Shown: positions 43,394 to 52,821, numbered from the stretch's first letter. The stretch: DNA of 64,000 nt from an uncultured Succiniclasticum sp. (GCA_900544275.1 UQUU01000001.1:260832-324831); one strand, 5' to 3'. A program made the numbers and translations. The notes: generated from the sequence alone by a model not told the origin.

Positions 43394-45328
43394 TTACCAG
43401 TTCAGTAAATCAAATTTGACATTCCATTCATTTTTATTGTTGTAATGTTTTCTCTGATACGAAATCGTCAGCACTTCACAGCAGAAACGATGCACCCAGC
43501 TGAAGGCAGTCGAATAATTGCCGTAATAAGGGCTGCCGTGATCCGCATTATATTGATGTACCATAGTCACTGTATTTCTGTCATCCGGCTTCCAGGCTAC
43601 GCCCGTACGCCATTCTTTCGCAAACCCGGGCTGTCCCAAACTGAAATTATAACTGGTCTTATGTTCGTTATGGTAGCGTGTCCAGGCATTCCATTTCGGT
43701 GAGAATTCATACCCGATCACCCCATCGTAAATCATAGAATTCAGGCTCTTGCCATAGGCTGTATTTTGCGGATTGCTTTCATTGACCCACTTACGGCCCA
43801 GCATCAGATCCAGATACAGTTTTTTATCCCCCAGAGGATAGATCCGATCGTGCCGCAAATGGACGACTTTTTCCGTATGCCAGCTGGACCAGGTCCGGTT
43901 CGTGTACTGCCACAAACCGTGCGTCACATACCCTTCGTAGGTCAGAGGCAGCCCCGGCGCGATACGATGGGGCTTTAAAAACAGGCCCCAGTCCATTTTT
44001 TTGTGGAGCCAGATTCCTTCATCCAACGTATCATCATCGCTGTCATAAATATAACCGTCATGCAAGCGTACATAAAAATCATGCTCATCATGCCGCAGCC
44101 CGTAAAAGGGTTTATAGCCCGATTTAGAATAATACACCTGATGCATGTACGCTTTGGTAGGATTTTTCGCCAACGGATTGCCGACAGGCTGTTCATAATC
44201 CAGAGAAATGTAAAAGCCTTTTTTATCTTTCCAGCCTGCCCGGGGCAGGATCATCTGCCGGCCGGAGCCAAATTCATTCACCCAAACATCCCGGGAATAA
44301 ACATGAACACCCTTCACATAAACTTTTACATCCCGGGCTACGATCCTTTTGTTCGGAACGATCGTGATGGTTTTTGCCTTGACTTCCAGACAAGGAGTAT
44401 GTTTGACCGCCGGGCAGCGGGTGGTGCTTCCCCCCTGATCCAAAATCATCATGCCGTTTTCTATGATCGCATGGGGCGCCTTATAAAAATCCCTGTCCCC
44501 TCGTCCTTCAATCTGACGCAGCTCCCCTGTTTTCGTATTGAAATTATAATGGGCCCAGCGTGCGTGAGTCGTATTGGAAGTTTCCTGTAACGTACCGCCT
44601 TCCAACAGCCAGACGTCACCTTTTTCCGCATTTCCCACCGCTTTTGTGGAGCATATTCTCATATCCCCCTGCACCAGGCGCACATTGCCCTGAATGATAA
44701 AATCACCGGTTGATGAAGAGTAATGGGCATCCTCTCCCGTAATAATCAGGGGGTCCCCTTTTTCTTCCCCCTCTTCGGGAAGGGCCTGTTCCGAGGAAAT
44801 TCTGCCTGAATCTGTGTTATTGCCTTCTGTCGCAGTTCCCGGCGGCGCTTCGATAAATTCCGACGCATATTTTCTGGCCTGATACTCAAATCCCGGATAG
44901 GTTTTGAACAGTTCCGGCTCAAAATTTTCATCCGTCTCGCTCAGCTTGATTTCGGCCGCTTTCCGGGCTTCCTGTAGAGACGCAGACGTGGATCCTCCCG
45001 GCCCGGGAATTTTTCCCTTTACGGCTTCCTGCGGTGACGGGCTTACCCCTTTGGCCTGATCCGCACCATTGGGTTGTCCCGACCTTGCGCGATTGACCGC
45101 TGCCCCGTTTTGCTGCAACGGGGACAGCCCCGGTTCCGGCACAACATCGCTTTCCGACTGCTGTATCGCACGTCTGTCATTGACAGCACGACGAGGCGGT
45201 TCCGCCAAAGGTGAAACATATTTTGCTTCAGGGTTATATTCATCCGGCGTCCGATCATCTTCCGCATAGACAGGGTAAGCTGCTGCCAGCCCTGCCAGTA
45301 ATACGGATGCCACTAATTTTTTATTCAT
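43394..45328 (-). CDS. lptD: LptD/OstA-like LPS-assembly outer-membrane protein
   Basis: About 644 residues. A signal peptide (VASVLLAGLAAAYPVYA) precedes a disordered Pro/Glu-rich stretch (to about 190). An OstA/LptA-like beta-jellyroll follows (ITGEDAHYSSSTGDFIIQGNVRL, about 195-320), then a membrane beta-barrel ending in the aromatic W. The barrel is shorter than proteobacterial LptD. LptD inserts LPS in the outer leaflet of the outer membrane. Start ATG 45328 with GGAGG. First gene of the LPS core operon, consistent with assembly and core synthesis being co-expressed. An LptE partner is not in the window. Confidence 0.88.
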   Translation of the reverse strand: MNKKLVASVLLAGLAAAYPVYAEDDRTPDEYNPEAKYVSPLAEPPRRAVNDRRAIQQSESDVVPEPGLSPLQQNGAAVNRARSGQPNGADQAKGVSPSPQEAVKGKIPGPGGSTSASLQEARKAAEIKLSETDENFEPELFKTYPGFEYQARKYASEFIEAPPGTATEGNNTDSGRISSEQALPEEGEEKGDPLIITGEDAHYSSSTGDFIIQGNVRLVQGDMRICSTKAVGNAEKGDVWLLEGGTLQETSNTTHARWAHYNFNTKTGELRQIEGRGDRDFYKAPHAIIENGMMILDQGGSTTRCPAVKHTPCLEVKAKTITIVPNKRIVARDVKVYVKGVHVYSRDVWVNEFGSGRQMILPRAGWKDKKGFYISLDYEQPVGNPLAKNPTKAYMHQVYYSKSGYKPFYGLRHDEHDFYVRLHDGYIYDSDDDTLDEGIWLHKKMDWGLFLKPHRIAPGLPLTYEGYVTHGLWQYTNRTWSSWHTEKVVHLRHDRIYPLGDKKLYLDLMLGRKWVNESNPQNTAYGKSLNSMIYDGVIGYEFSPKWNAWTRYHNEHKTSYNFSLGQPGFAKEWRTGVAWKPDDRNTVTMVHQYNADHGSPYYGNYSTAFSWVHRFCCEVLTISYQRKHYNNKNEWNVKFDLLNW

Positions 45329-45363
45329 GGAAGCCTCCACTTTTCAATAAATAGCCAGTAAAT

Positions 45364-45372
45364 ATTATACCA
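45364..45372 (-). promoter_or_regulatory. extended -10 promoter of the LPS operon
   Basis: TGGTATAAT on the minus strand, about 35 bases before the lptD ATG and just behind the terminator of the preceding gene. No clear -35; the extended TG motif probably compensates. Confidence 0.6.
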
Positions 45373-45381
45373 TATAAAGAC

Positions 45382-45418
45382 AAAAAAAAATACCGAGGGA
45401 ACGGCATTCCCCCGGTAT
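45382..45418 (-). terminator. rho-independent terminator of the YG-repeat protein gene
   Basis: On the minus strand ATACCGGGGGAAT pairs with TTCCCTCGGTAT (about 45418-45390, one mismatch) followed by TTTTTTTTTG. It lies about 90 bases past the stop of the gene at 45510. Confidence 0.88.
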
Positions 45419-45509
45419 TTTGAATTCTGTTCGCGAATAAACCCGCGGAAGGCTCACAATACAGAAGCCTGCGCCTTCGCGTCTTCTCGTTCCTTTCAGG
45501 AACTGCGTC

Positions 45510-46439
45510 TTATTCCGCCGGCTGATAAACAATGCCACTGATGCTCTGGTCGGCCGTTACCTGCACGTAAGAAGTAGCGCCTTCCGGAATCATGATCGAT
45601 TTTCCGGTTACAAAAGCGCCACCTACCGCGCCAATCGGTCCCAGGATAATCATGCCGCCAATAGAAGCGCCCGCTGCGCCCGCTGCGGTTTTAGCTTCCT
45701 GTTTGGCCAGCTTGCCGATATATACAGGCACCTTGCTCCCGTCTACCGCCAACACATGGCTGAATTTCACATCAATGCGGGCATCCCGGCCAAAGCTACG
45801 GGGCTGCACCACTTTTTCCACTTCGGCTACACCGTCAGAACCCTTCGCTAATACCAGTACGTCATTTACGTACAGATTATCCGCCACCTTAAAATAGACA
45901 GGATCTCCGGCCTGCGCAGTTTTACTGGATAATGGCGCTGTAAACTCAATTTTAACCAGCGAATCTTTCGGCAGAACTACGGCCTGCACAGGAACCTGAC
46001 CGCCGCTATAGGTTGTTTCCACCAAGCGCTCCAGACGGTCGTTCAGGTTACCGCCCTGAATCTGGCCAAAAATCGTCGTTTCCATATTTTCGATGCGCGT
46101 CTTGGCCGGACCGGGGGTGATTTGGGAATTAAAGCGGCTGTCCACTGCGTTCAGTTTTTGCAGGAAGCTGCCATTCCCGCCGTTTGTCCCGCAAATATAG
46201 TCATACACGCTCTGAATCCGATCCAGAATATTGCGTCCTGCGTCAGGCATGCCGTAAATATCATCTTCCAGGCTTTCCATCCGCTCCATCATGGAGTTGC
46301 TCTGATGGGTGCCATACAACGTTGTCTCCACAGCATCCAGCTGTTCCGACGCCACATAAGAAGTACCCTCTGCCGACACCACGCCTGCCAACCCCAGACA
46401 AAGTGCCAGGCTGATTATAAGAGAAAAAAATCTTTTCAT
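45510..46439 (-). CDS. secreted protein with YG repeats and a glycine zipper
   Basis: 309 residues. A signal peptide (FFSLIISLALCLGLAGVVSA) precedes four to five repeats of about 40 residues that each contain a LExxxYG/xYxG core (LDAVETTLYG, MESLEDDIYG, IQSVYDYICG, IENMETTIFG, LERLVETTYSG). A beta-rich segment follows (KDSLVKIEFTAPLSSKTAQ) and then a glycine-zipper-like stretch (GAAGASIGGMIILGPIGAVGG) near the C-terminus. I do not recognise a named family. Export and a glycine zipper suggest an envelope-associated or outer-membrane role. ATG 46439 has GGAGGG upstream. Monocistronic with terminator. Confidence 0.65.
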   Translation of the reverse strand: MKRFFSLIISLALCLGLAGVVSAEGTSYVASEQLDAVETTLYGTHQSNSMMERMESLEDDIYGMPDAGRNILDRIQSVYDYICGTNGGNGSFLQKLNAVDSRFNSQITPGPAKTRIENMETTIFGQIQGGNLNDRLERLVETTYSGGQVPVQAVVLPKDSLVKIEFTAPLSSKTAQAGDPVYFKVADNLYVNDVLVLAKGSDGVAEVEKVVQPRSFGRDARIDVKFSHVLAVDGSKVPVYIGKLAKQEAKTAAGAAGASIGGMIILGPIGAVGGAFVTGKSIMIPEGATSYVQVTADQSISGIVYQPAE

Positions 46440-46507
46440 CCCTGCTCCCTCCATAAACAATAAGGTAAATTCTCCCAAACCTCTATAGGTAGATTGATTA
46501 TATGGAT

Positions 46508-46513
46508 ATTATA
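46508..46513 (-). promoter_or_regulatory. -10 box upstream of the YG-repeat protein gene
   Basis: TATAAT on the minus strand about 70 bases before the ATG, with TTGCAG 15 bases upstream as a weak -35 that lies in the end of the VirK-like gene. Confidence 0.5.
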
Positions 46514-46519
46514 GCATAT

Positions 46520-47458
46520 TTAGTGCCCCTGCAACAGATATTTTTTACAGCTCTCAGCAAAAGCCACATTAATTTCATCTAATTTTTCAAAGCGCCGACG
46601 GTGCTGCGCCCGTTTGGAGGGCTTCAATTCGCTCATATCCTTACGGTACTCTGCCACAGGTATGGCGAAGAATCGGGGATCCTCTGCCCGGAGAGTGCCT
46701 CCACATTCTGCCCAGAAAGCGCCGAAATCCGTTTTCAGCTTGCGGTCTTTACGGATATGATTCATCGCATAGTAGCCTTCATTGGTCACCGCATAAATTT
46801 GCGTAATGCCCAGACAGCGGGCCAGATTTCGCAGACCATAAAAGATCAGATTTTTAGTACGATAGCCAAAAAAGGCTTTGGTCAGCCGTTTGATCACGTC
46901 CCCGCCATTGGGCATCCCCTGCAACGCGCCGATCCAGATCGCCGTTCCGTCTTTTGCCGGGTCAGGCCCAAACCAGAACATAATCTGATACAGGCTTTGG
47001 TCAGCCCAGGAAAGGATCAACGATAAACACCCTTCCTTACGCTGCCCCGACTTAAAACAAAGCTTCATGGAAAGAGGTTCATCCTCAAACATATCCTGCC
47101 AGAGAGTAAGTTGTTTCCCTTCATTCACCGCAGTGTCCACATCAACATACAAAGCGGAAACAGCCGCCGCAGTAAAATGTTGTTCCATAAATAACACGTG
47201 ATTTTTTATCAGGGCGATACGATCCGCATAATCCGAACCTTTATAAAAAAAAGCGCGGGTCGCCTGTTCCACAAAGGCCGGCGTGCCATGCAGTATCGCC
47301 TGCCGTTCCGGTGTTTCGGCAAAAAAGTCCAAAAGTCCGTTGATGTCTTTTTCATGCATCCGGCAACGGGCCCGAAACACAAGATAGCGTTTCATCTCTT
47401 TTAACCGCTCTGTCTGGTACAAGCGGTGCCCCACCTCACGCAATATAGTCTGATCCAT
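46520..47458 (-). CDS. VirK/YbjX (DUF535) family protein
   Basis: 312 residues, soluble. Its long core (ILHGTPAFVEQATRAFFYKGSD, VDTAVNEGKQLTLWQD, KEGCLSLILSWADQSLYQIMFWFG, IWIGALQGMPNG, GYRTKNLIFYGLRNLA, YAVTNEGYYAMN) matches the DUF535/VirK family, linked in enterobacteria to membrane or LPS-related resistance, mechanism unknown. GGAGAG precedes ATG 47458. It follows rng by 13 bases and so is probably the last gene of the long mre/rod operon. Confidence 0.75.
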   Translation of the reverse strand: MDQTILREVGHRLYQTERLKEMKRYLVFRARCRMHEKDINGLLDFFAETPERQAILHGTPAFVEQATRAFFYKGSDYADRIALIKNHVLFMEQHFTAAAVSALYVDVDTAVNEGKQLTLWQDMFEDEPLSMKLCFKSGQRKEGCLSLILSWADQSLYQIMFWFGPDPAKDGTAIWIGALQGMPNGGDVIKRLTKAFFGYRTKNLIFYGLRNLARCLGITQIYAVTNEGYYAMNHIRKDRKLKTDFGAFWAECGGTLRAEDPRFFAIPVAEYRKDMSELKPSKRAQHRRRFEKLDEINVAFAESCKKYLLQGH

Positions 47459-47471
47459 CTTCTCTCCTCAC

Positions 47472-48884
47472 CTATTCATTCGTACTGTTATCCAAAATCA
47501 TAAATGCTTCCACGTGCAGCGCAGGGTCTGCCTCCACCGTAATACGGCAGGCTAACTCCCGGCTCCAGTCTTTGAGCTGATGCTGCTGTAAATACGCCGT
47601 TGTCAACGGATGGGCCACCACTAAAATTTCTTTCGCGCTGCCCTGTTTTTTTAACAAGGTACGTATGCGCCGCTTGATTTCCAACGCGATGGCTTCTTTT
47701 GACTGCACTCTGCCGCTGCCGCTGCAGGTAGGACAATCTGAATACAGCACCGCTTCCAGATTCTGCCGTGATTTTTTACGGGTGATCTCCACCAGGTTTA
47801 AGACCGTAATGTCCTGGATCCGGGGGCGCATTTTATCCCCTGCGAACGCTTCTTCCAGGACCGTCAGCACTTCCTGACGATTGGTCTCGCTGTGCATATC
47901 GATAAAATCTACTACGATAATGCCGCCAATATTTCGCAGGCGTAACTGATAGGCAATTTCCCGGGCGGCTTCCCGGTTGATCTCCATAACGGTTTCTTCC
48001 AAATTGCTTTTACCGCTGTAACTGCCGCTGTTCACATCAATGACCGTCATCGCTTCCGTATGGTCGATCACCAGATATCCGCCACAGGGCAAATTGACCC
48101 TGCGGTCGGATAACGCCGCAATCGTATCACTGAAACCAAACGCCGCAAATACATCTTCATTGCCCTCCCAAAAACGCAGTCGGGTCTGCGCCGCCTGGGG
48201 CATTTTGACCAAAAGCTCCTCAATCCGGTGAAATGCCTCCCGGCTGTCCACCACGATCTCTTCTACGTCTTTGGTAAAGTAATCCCGCACCATCCGCACA
48301 GACAGATCTAACTCCCGATGCAGAAAAGCCGGCGCTTTCGTGCGGCGGGACTTTGTTTCCACCACATTCCATTCCGCCAGGAGCGCAGTAATATCTGCCG
48401 CCAGTACTTCTTCCGGTATGCCTTCCGCTTCGGTCCGCAGTACCAGCCCCACGCCTTCCGGCCGGTGCTTTTCCGCCAGGGCATGCAGGCGGTCCCGTTC
48501 AGCAGCGTCTGTAATTTTACGTGATATGCCGATATAGTCGCCAAAAGGAAACAGAACCACATAATGACCGGGGAAAGTAATTTCCCGGCTGGCCGTAGGT
48601 CCTTTGCTGCCCCGGGGATCTTTGATGATCTGCACCAAGACCTGAGAACCTTCCGTCAGATCCTGCGTCTCTCCCAGATATAAAAAAGCATTTTGTTCCA
48701 GACCGATATCAATAAAAGCGGCCTGAATGCCCCGGACTACATTGCTGACCCGGCCCAGAAAAATACTGCCCACTAAATGGGCCGACAAGGACCGCTCTAC
48801 AAGATATTCCTGTAACATATCATCTTTTATCAGACCCATCCGCGCTTCTTCCGGCATACTGCTGATAATGATCTTCTGCGGCAT
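47472..48884 (-). CDS. rng: ribonuclease G/E family endoribonuclease
   Basis: About 470 residues, RNase G-sized without the long RNase E C-terminal scaffold. S1-like domain (LVGSIFLGRVSNVVRGIQAAFIDIG), the catalytic metal site (VIDVNSGSYSG and IIVVDFIDMHSETNR) and the Zn-link CPTCSGSGRVQS near residue 390 are present. Endonucleolytic cleavage of rRNA or mRNA, or 16S 5' maturation. Start ATG 48884 follows an unusual G8 run; upstream frame to 49028 has no support. In Firmicutes this gene normally sits between the radical-SAM-linked gene and rplU; here a VirK-like gene follows instead. Confidence 0.93.
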   Translation of the reverse strand: MPQKIIISSMPEEARMGLIKDDMLQEYLVERSLSAHLVGSIFLGRVSNVVRGIQAAFIDIGLEQNAFLYLGETQDLTEGSQVLVQIIKDPRGSKGPTASREITFPGHYVVLFPFGDYIGISRKITDAAERDRLHALAEKHRPEGVGLVLRTEAEGIPEEVLAADITALLAEWNVVETKSRRTKAPAFLHRELDLSVRMVRDYFTKDVEEIVVDSREAFHRIEELLVKMPQAAQTRLRFWEGNEDVFAAFGFSDTIAALSDRRVNLPCGGYLVIDHTEAMTVIDVNSGSYSGKSNLEETVMEINREAAREIAYQLRLRNIGGIIVVDFIDMHSETNRQEVLTVLEEAFAGDKMRPRIQDITVLNLVEITRKKSRQNLEAVLYSDCPTCSGSGRVQSKEAIALEIKRRIRTLLKKQGSAKEILVVAHPLTTAYLQQHQLKDWSRELACRITVEADPALHVEAFMILDNSTNE

Positions 48885-48906
48885 AGGGTACGCCCCCCCC
48901 TTTACT

Positions 48907-49611
48907 TTAATCGTGCTGGTACAGACTGTCCAGCATGGGCCATTTATTTCCCGCCTCATCCACGCGGTACAGATCCAGCCGTTCAATATCCGCCTTTTCC
49001 ACCGGCAGACCCAGACCGTAGCGCTCATTCAGGGTATTCACTACATCCACCGCTTTCATACTTCCTTCCGGCGTGATGCGGCAATGAAAATGCAACTGCA
49101 AAGAGCCCCCCGTCTGGAAAGCCTCCAAAAAAGGAACATACTCTTTCACATTGATTTCTTTCACTTTGGCTTTCGTCTTAGGCGCCTGCTTCACATATAC
49201 CACGGACGATGCCTGATTGAACTCATCTATGACCGAAGCGATCGCGCCCTGCCAGGGCAGCGTCACCCGATACTCCGCCCCGCCGGCTACACTCATCAGA
49301 GCCGGCGCCTGATTTTCCACCGCGTCTACCGCCAACACGCGAATGCCTCCGGGCAAGGCTTTGCGAAAGGCATTGGCCGCCGCCAGCGGATTTACCGGTT
49401 CCGTCAGTTCCAACTCCACAAATTCCGCATAACTGACCACGCCCACCCCTAAAGCGGACGCCAGCGAGTATTTCATGTGGGGATTAAAGCCCTGAGAATA
49501 GGCTACCGGCAAACCGGCGCGGCGAAACGCGCGACCGATGGTACGCAAATATTCCAGATGGGAAATAAACCGGATCTCTTTTTCCTTCGTGATCTGAAAA
49601 CGCAGCTTCAT
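48907..49611 (-). CDS. DUF2344/TIGR03936 radical SAM-linked protein
   Basis: 234 residues. The opening MKLRFQITKEKEIRFISHLEY and SQGFNPHMKYSLASALGVGVVSYAEFVELEL is the family signature. Function unknown; it is almost always encoded beside the larger B12-binding radical SAM protein and sometimes fused to it. Its start overlaps the stop of that gene by one base (TGATG), so the pair are co-translated. I infer joint action on an unknown substrate. Confidence 0.88.
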   Translation of the reverse strand: MKLRFQITKEKEIRFISHLEYLRTIGRAFRRAGLPVAYSQGFNPHMKYSLASALGVGVVSYAEFVELELTEPVNPLAAANAFRKALPGGIRVLAVDAVENQAPALMSVAGGAEYRVTLPWQGAIASVIDEFNQASSVVYVKQAPKTKAKVKEINVKEYVPFLEAFQTGGSLQLHFHCRITPEGSMKAVDVVNTLNERYGLGLPVEKADIERLDLYRVDEAGNKWPMLDSLYQHD

Positions 49612-51581
49612 CAGGCCCCACCTCTTTCTTTCGGCAAACCGGGCCGTTGCGTTGCCGCCCGATAGCTCTCGTTATCACAACCGGCCATTTTTTCAGCCAG
49701 AGAAGCAAAGCCGGCTTCTTGCGAAGCATCGTATGCTCTGCCGCTGCCGTCCATAATCGGTACCCCCAGCCGCTGACAGACGCCGCAGCCATTACAGTTC
49801 CCCAAACGGCAGTCCGGCGTCAACATAGCCTCCTGCGCCTTTTTATATTCATGCGCCAGAAACGCCCGGTTCACCGCCGGCTGCAGATGCTCCCAGGGGA
49901 ACACTTCCTGAGGACTCCGCGCCCGATGATTATAAAAATCAGGATCCAGACCGCAATCCGCCAGAGCCTGCTGCCAGCGGTCAAAATCAAAGACATCGGA
50001 CCAGCCGTCAAAGCGCTGTCCCCGCTGCCAGGCCAGATACAAAGCCTGTCCCAGACGCCGGTCGCCCCGGGCAAACACGCCCTCCATGATGCTGGTCTTG
50101 CCGTCATGGTATTGCAGGAACATGTTTTTTACACGGGTCGCTTCAATCAGCAGTCCCTGTTTTCTCCGAATCTCTGCCAACGTATCCTGCGGCACCCACT
50201 GAAACGCGGTATAGGGCTTTGGTACAAAAGAAGAAACGCTGACCGTGACCTGGCAACCGCCCTGCCCCGTGATCTCCTTATATTTCCACTGCACCTTGCG
50301 GGCCAACTGCGCAATGGCCACTACATCCTCGTCCGTCTCACCCGGCAGACCGATCATAAAGTACAGCTTGACCTTTTTCCAGCCATTGGCAAAGGCCGCG
50401 CTGACCGCCTGCAGCAAGTCGTCTTCCGTCACGCCCTTGTTGATCACATCCCGCATTCGCTGACTGCCGGCCTCCGGCGCAAAAGTAAGCCCGCTCTTCC
50501 GCACCGCCTGCACCTTCTTCGCCACATCGACGCTGAAGGCATCAATACGCAAACTGGGCAGAGACACGCTGACTTTTTTCTCTTTAAAGTCCTCGATCAT
50601 TTCATCTAAAAACGGTCCCAGGCAGGAATAATCCGCCGTACTCAACGACACCAGGGAAATTTCCTCATACCCCGTATTCTTAATCTGTTGGTGGGCAATT
50701 TCACGCAGTATTTCCGGTTTTCGCTCCCGCACCGGACGATAGACCATCCCCGCATGGCAGAAACGGCAGCCCCGGCTGCAGCCCCGGAACATTTCCAGCA
50801 TTACGCGGTCATGTACGATCTCCCCAAACGGGACGATGGGCGCCGTAGGAAAATCCACCGTATTCAGATCCGCTACCACCCGTTTCGTCACGGTCGCCGG
50901 CGCATCCGGTGTATTGGATGTAACAGCCTGCACCGTAAGGTCGTCATTGTACGTCACGTCATAAAACGAAGGTACATAGACCCCCGGGATTCGCACCACT
51001 TTATGCAAAAAGCCCTGCCTGCCGCCGGGCCGCCCGGCTTTTTTCCACTCTTTATAACAGGTCAGGATCTCCGGCAGCGCCTCTTCCCCTTCGCCCAGCA
51101 GCGCGAAATCACAGATTTCCGCTAAAGGCTCCGGATTGAAAACACAAGGTCCCCCCACCAGCACAAACGGATCTTCTGCCTTGCGGTCTTTGGCGAAGAC
51201 TGCCACACCGCCCAGATCCAGCATATTTAAAATATTGGTGTAACTCAGCTCATATTGCAGGGTGAACCCCACGATATCGCATTCACAAAGCGCTTTTTTC
51301 GTCTCCAGCGTAGTGAGGACGATATCACGTTCCCGCATGAGCTGTTCCATATCGATCCAGGGCGCATAAACCCGTTCCGCCGCTATGCCTTCCATCTGAT
51401 TCACCAGATGGTACAGAATCTTAAACCCCAGATAACTCATACCTACTTCATACACATCGGGGAAAGCCAAAGCCAGGCGGACTTCCGCCTCCTCTTTGAA
51501 AATACTGCCGAATTCACCGCCTGTATAACGCGCCGGTTTTTTTACGGCAGCCAGCATGTCAATCGTTAAATCTTTCTTCAT
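49611..51581 (-). CDS. B12-binding-domain radical SAM protein (TIGR03960)
   Basis: 656 residues. A B12-binding-like N-terminal domain (about 1-170) precedes the radical SAM barrel with the [4Fe-4S] motif C268-x3-C272-x2-C275 in FRGCSRGCRFCHAG. YFMIGLPGETDEDV and a C-terminal Cys-rich segment (PDCRLGNCNGCGVCQRLG) follow. The family is conserved in Firmicutes between rodA and rng, with no assigned reaction. ATG 51581 follows a weak G-rich site. It lies 19 bases after rodA in the same operon. Confidence 0.9.
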   Translation of the reverse strand: MKKDLTIDMLAAVKKPARYTGGEFGSIFKEEAEVRLALAFPDVYEVGMSYLGFKILYHLVNQMEGIAAERVYAPWIDMEQLMRERDIVLTTLETKKALCECDIVGFTLQYELSYTNILNMLDLGGVAVFAKDRKAEDPFVLVGGPCVFNPEPLAEICDFALLGEGEEALPEILTCYKEWKKAGRPGGRQGFLHKVVRIPGVYVPSFYDVTYNDDLTVQAVTSNTPDAPATVTKRVVADLNTVDFPTAPIVPFGEIVHDRVMLEMFRGCSRGCRFCHAGMVYRPVRERKPEILREIAHQQIKNTGYEEISLVSLSTADYSCLGPFLDEMIEDFKEKKVSVSLPSLRIDAFSVDVAKKVQAVRKSGLTFAPEAGSQRMRDVINKGVTEDDLLQAVSAAFANGWKKVKLYFMIGLPGETDEDVVAIAQLARKVQWKYKEITGQGGCQVTVSVSSFVPKPYTAFQWVPQDTLAEIRRKQGLLIEATRVKNMFLQYHDGKTSIMEGVFARGDRRLGQALYLAWQRGQRFDGWSDVFDFDRWQQALADCGLDPDFYNHRARSPQEVFPWEHLQPAVNRAFLAHEYKKAQEAMLTPDCRLGNCNGCGVCQRLGVPIMDGSGRAYDASQEAGFASLAEKMAGCDNESYRAATQRPGLPKERGGA

Positions 51582-51600
51582 CCGAGAGTCCCCCCAACTT

Positions 51601-52704
51601 CTAAAATTGCAGTCTGGTTTTACGCAGATTAATATTCAACAGCAAGCCGGCCAGCAACATATTGGTAGTCAGCGAACTAACCCCATAACTCAAAAAAGGC
51701 AGCGGTACACCGGTCACAGGCATGATCCCCGCCGTCATCCCGATATTCACCAACACATGAAACAGATACATGCCGGTGATGCCGGTCGCCAGCAGCATAC
51801 CAAACCGATCCTCCGCATTCAGGGCGATCGTCAGTCCCCGCCAGATCAAAATCAGATAAAGCAATAAAATGACCACTGCGCCGATAAAACCGAATTCTTC
51901 TCCCGCTACAGCAAAAATAAAATCCGTATGATTTTCCGGCAAAAAGTTTAACTGGCTCTGGGTGCCCTGCATCCAGCCTTTTCCCAACAACAGGCCGCTG
52001 CCGATCGCGATTTTGGACTGAATCACATGGTAGCCCGCGCCGAACGGATCCAGCTCGGGATTTAAAAATACCCGGATCCGATTCCGCTGGTATTCGTGCA
52101 AAAAATGCCAAATCAAGGGCGACAGGCAGATCAAGACGCCGGTCATCCAGGCGATCCACCGGGTTTTAAAACCGCAGACCCAGAACATGGAGAAACCAAT
52201 GGCGCCAAAAACCAGCGCCGTACCCAGATCCGGCTGGCGCAGGACTAAGACAAAGGGCGCCAACAGGAAAAGTCCCGCCGGCAAATACTCCTTCCAATGC
52301 TCCAGGCTGCCAGCCTGCTTGTCCAGAAAAGCAGCCAGACAGACAATGATAAACACCTTGGAGAACTCACTGGGCTGGAAAATAACCGGCCCCAACCGAA
52401 TCCAACGCTGCGCCCCCATGGTAGAATGACCGAAAAACATGACGCCTAACAGCAAGATCAAGGTAATCACATACAAAGGCAGCGCCACCTGTTTTAACAC
52501 ATGGTAATCCAGACGCAGCAACAAAATCACCAACAAGGCATCCACGGCCAGAAACAGCCCCTGACGCTGCACAAAGTAATTCACCCCTGTCCGCAGGGCC
52601 TCGGTATGCGTCGCGCTGGCAATCAGCACCAGACCGACCCCGGTCAGAAGAAACACTGTCAATATTAAGATCCAGTCCAGATTACGAATGTATCGCCGCA
52701 ACAA
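51601..52704 (-). CDS. rodA: RodA, SEDS-family peptidoglycan polymerase
   Basis: 367 residues with about 10 membrane helices. SEDS features: LLTGVGLVLIASAT near the start, PSEFSKVFIIVCLAAFL, RQPDLGTALVF (with the catalytic Asp region), and the C-terminal GVPLPFLSYGVSSLTTNMLLAG. Glycosyltransferase of the elongasome, partner of the PBP2 encoded upstream. The start is TTG (52704 or 52701) with AAGGAG upstream; no ATG is well placed. Separated from mrdA by a 117-base gap holding direct repeats. Confidence 0.95.
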   Translation of the reverse strand: MLRRYIRNLDWILILTVFLLTGVGLVLIASATHTEALRTGVNYFVQRQGLFLAVDALLVILLLRLDYHVLKQVALPLYVITLILLLGVMFFGHSTMGAQRWIRLGPVIFQPSEFSKVFIIVCLAAFLDKQAGSLEHWKEYLPAGLFLLAPFVLVLRQPDLGTALVFGAIGFSMFWVCGFKTRWIAWMTGVLICLSPLIWHFLHEYQRNRIRVFLNPELDPFGAGYHVIQSKIAIGSGLLLGKGWMQGTQSQLNFLPENHTDFIFAVAGEEFGFIGAVVILLLYLILIWRGLTIALNAEDRFGMLLATGITGMYLFHVLVNIGMTAGIMPVTGVPLPFLSYGVSSLTTNMLLAGLLLNINLRKTRLQF

Positions 52705-52721
52705 CGCTTCTCCTTATATTC

Positions 52722-52815
52722 TTCGCCTGCGTTATCTTTTGTCTGTAGTCTATTTCTTCCATGTGATCTTTCGCCTGCGTCATATTTCCTGTATATTGCT
52801 ATACTTCGCCTGCTG
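52722..52815. repeat. direct repeats in the mrdA-rodA gap
   Basis: TTCGCCTGC occurs at 52722, 52770 and 52805, with surrounding T-rich sequence partly conserved (periods 48 and 35). Adjacent mrdA codons at its 3' end also repeat with a period near 18 bases, giving the Lys/Glu/Asp-rich C-terminus. Confidence 0.5.
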
Positions 52816-52821
52816 AGAAAC

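Noticed and set aside
49647..50609. 320-residue plus-strand frame inside the radical SAM gene
   Set aside because: Shadow of a strongly supported minus-strand gene; composition is that of an antisense frame with no recognisable domain.
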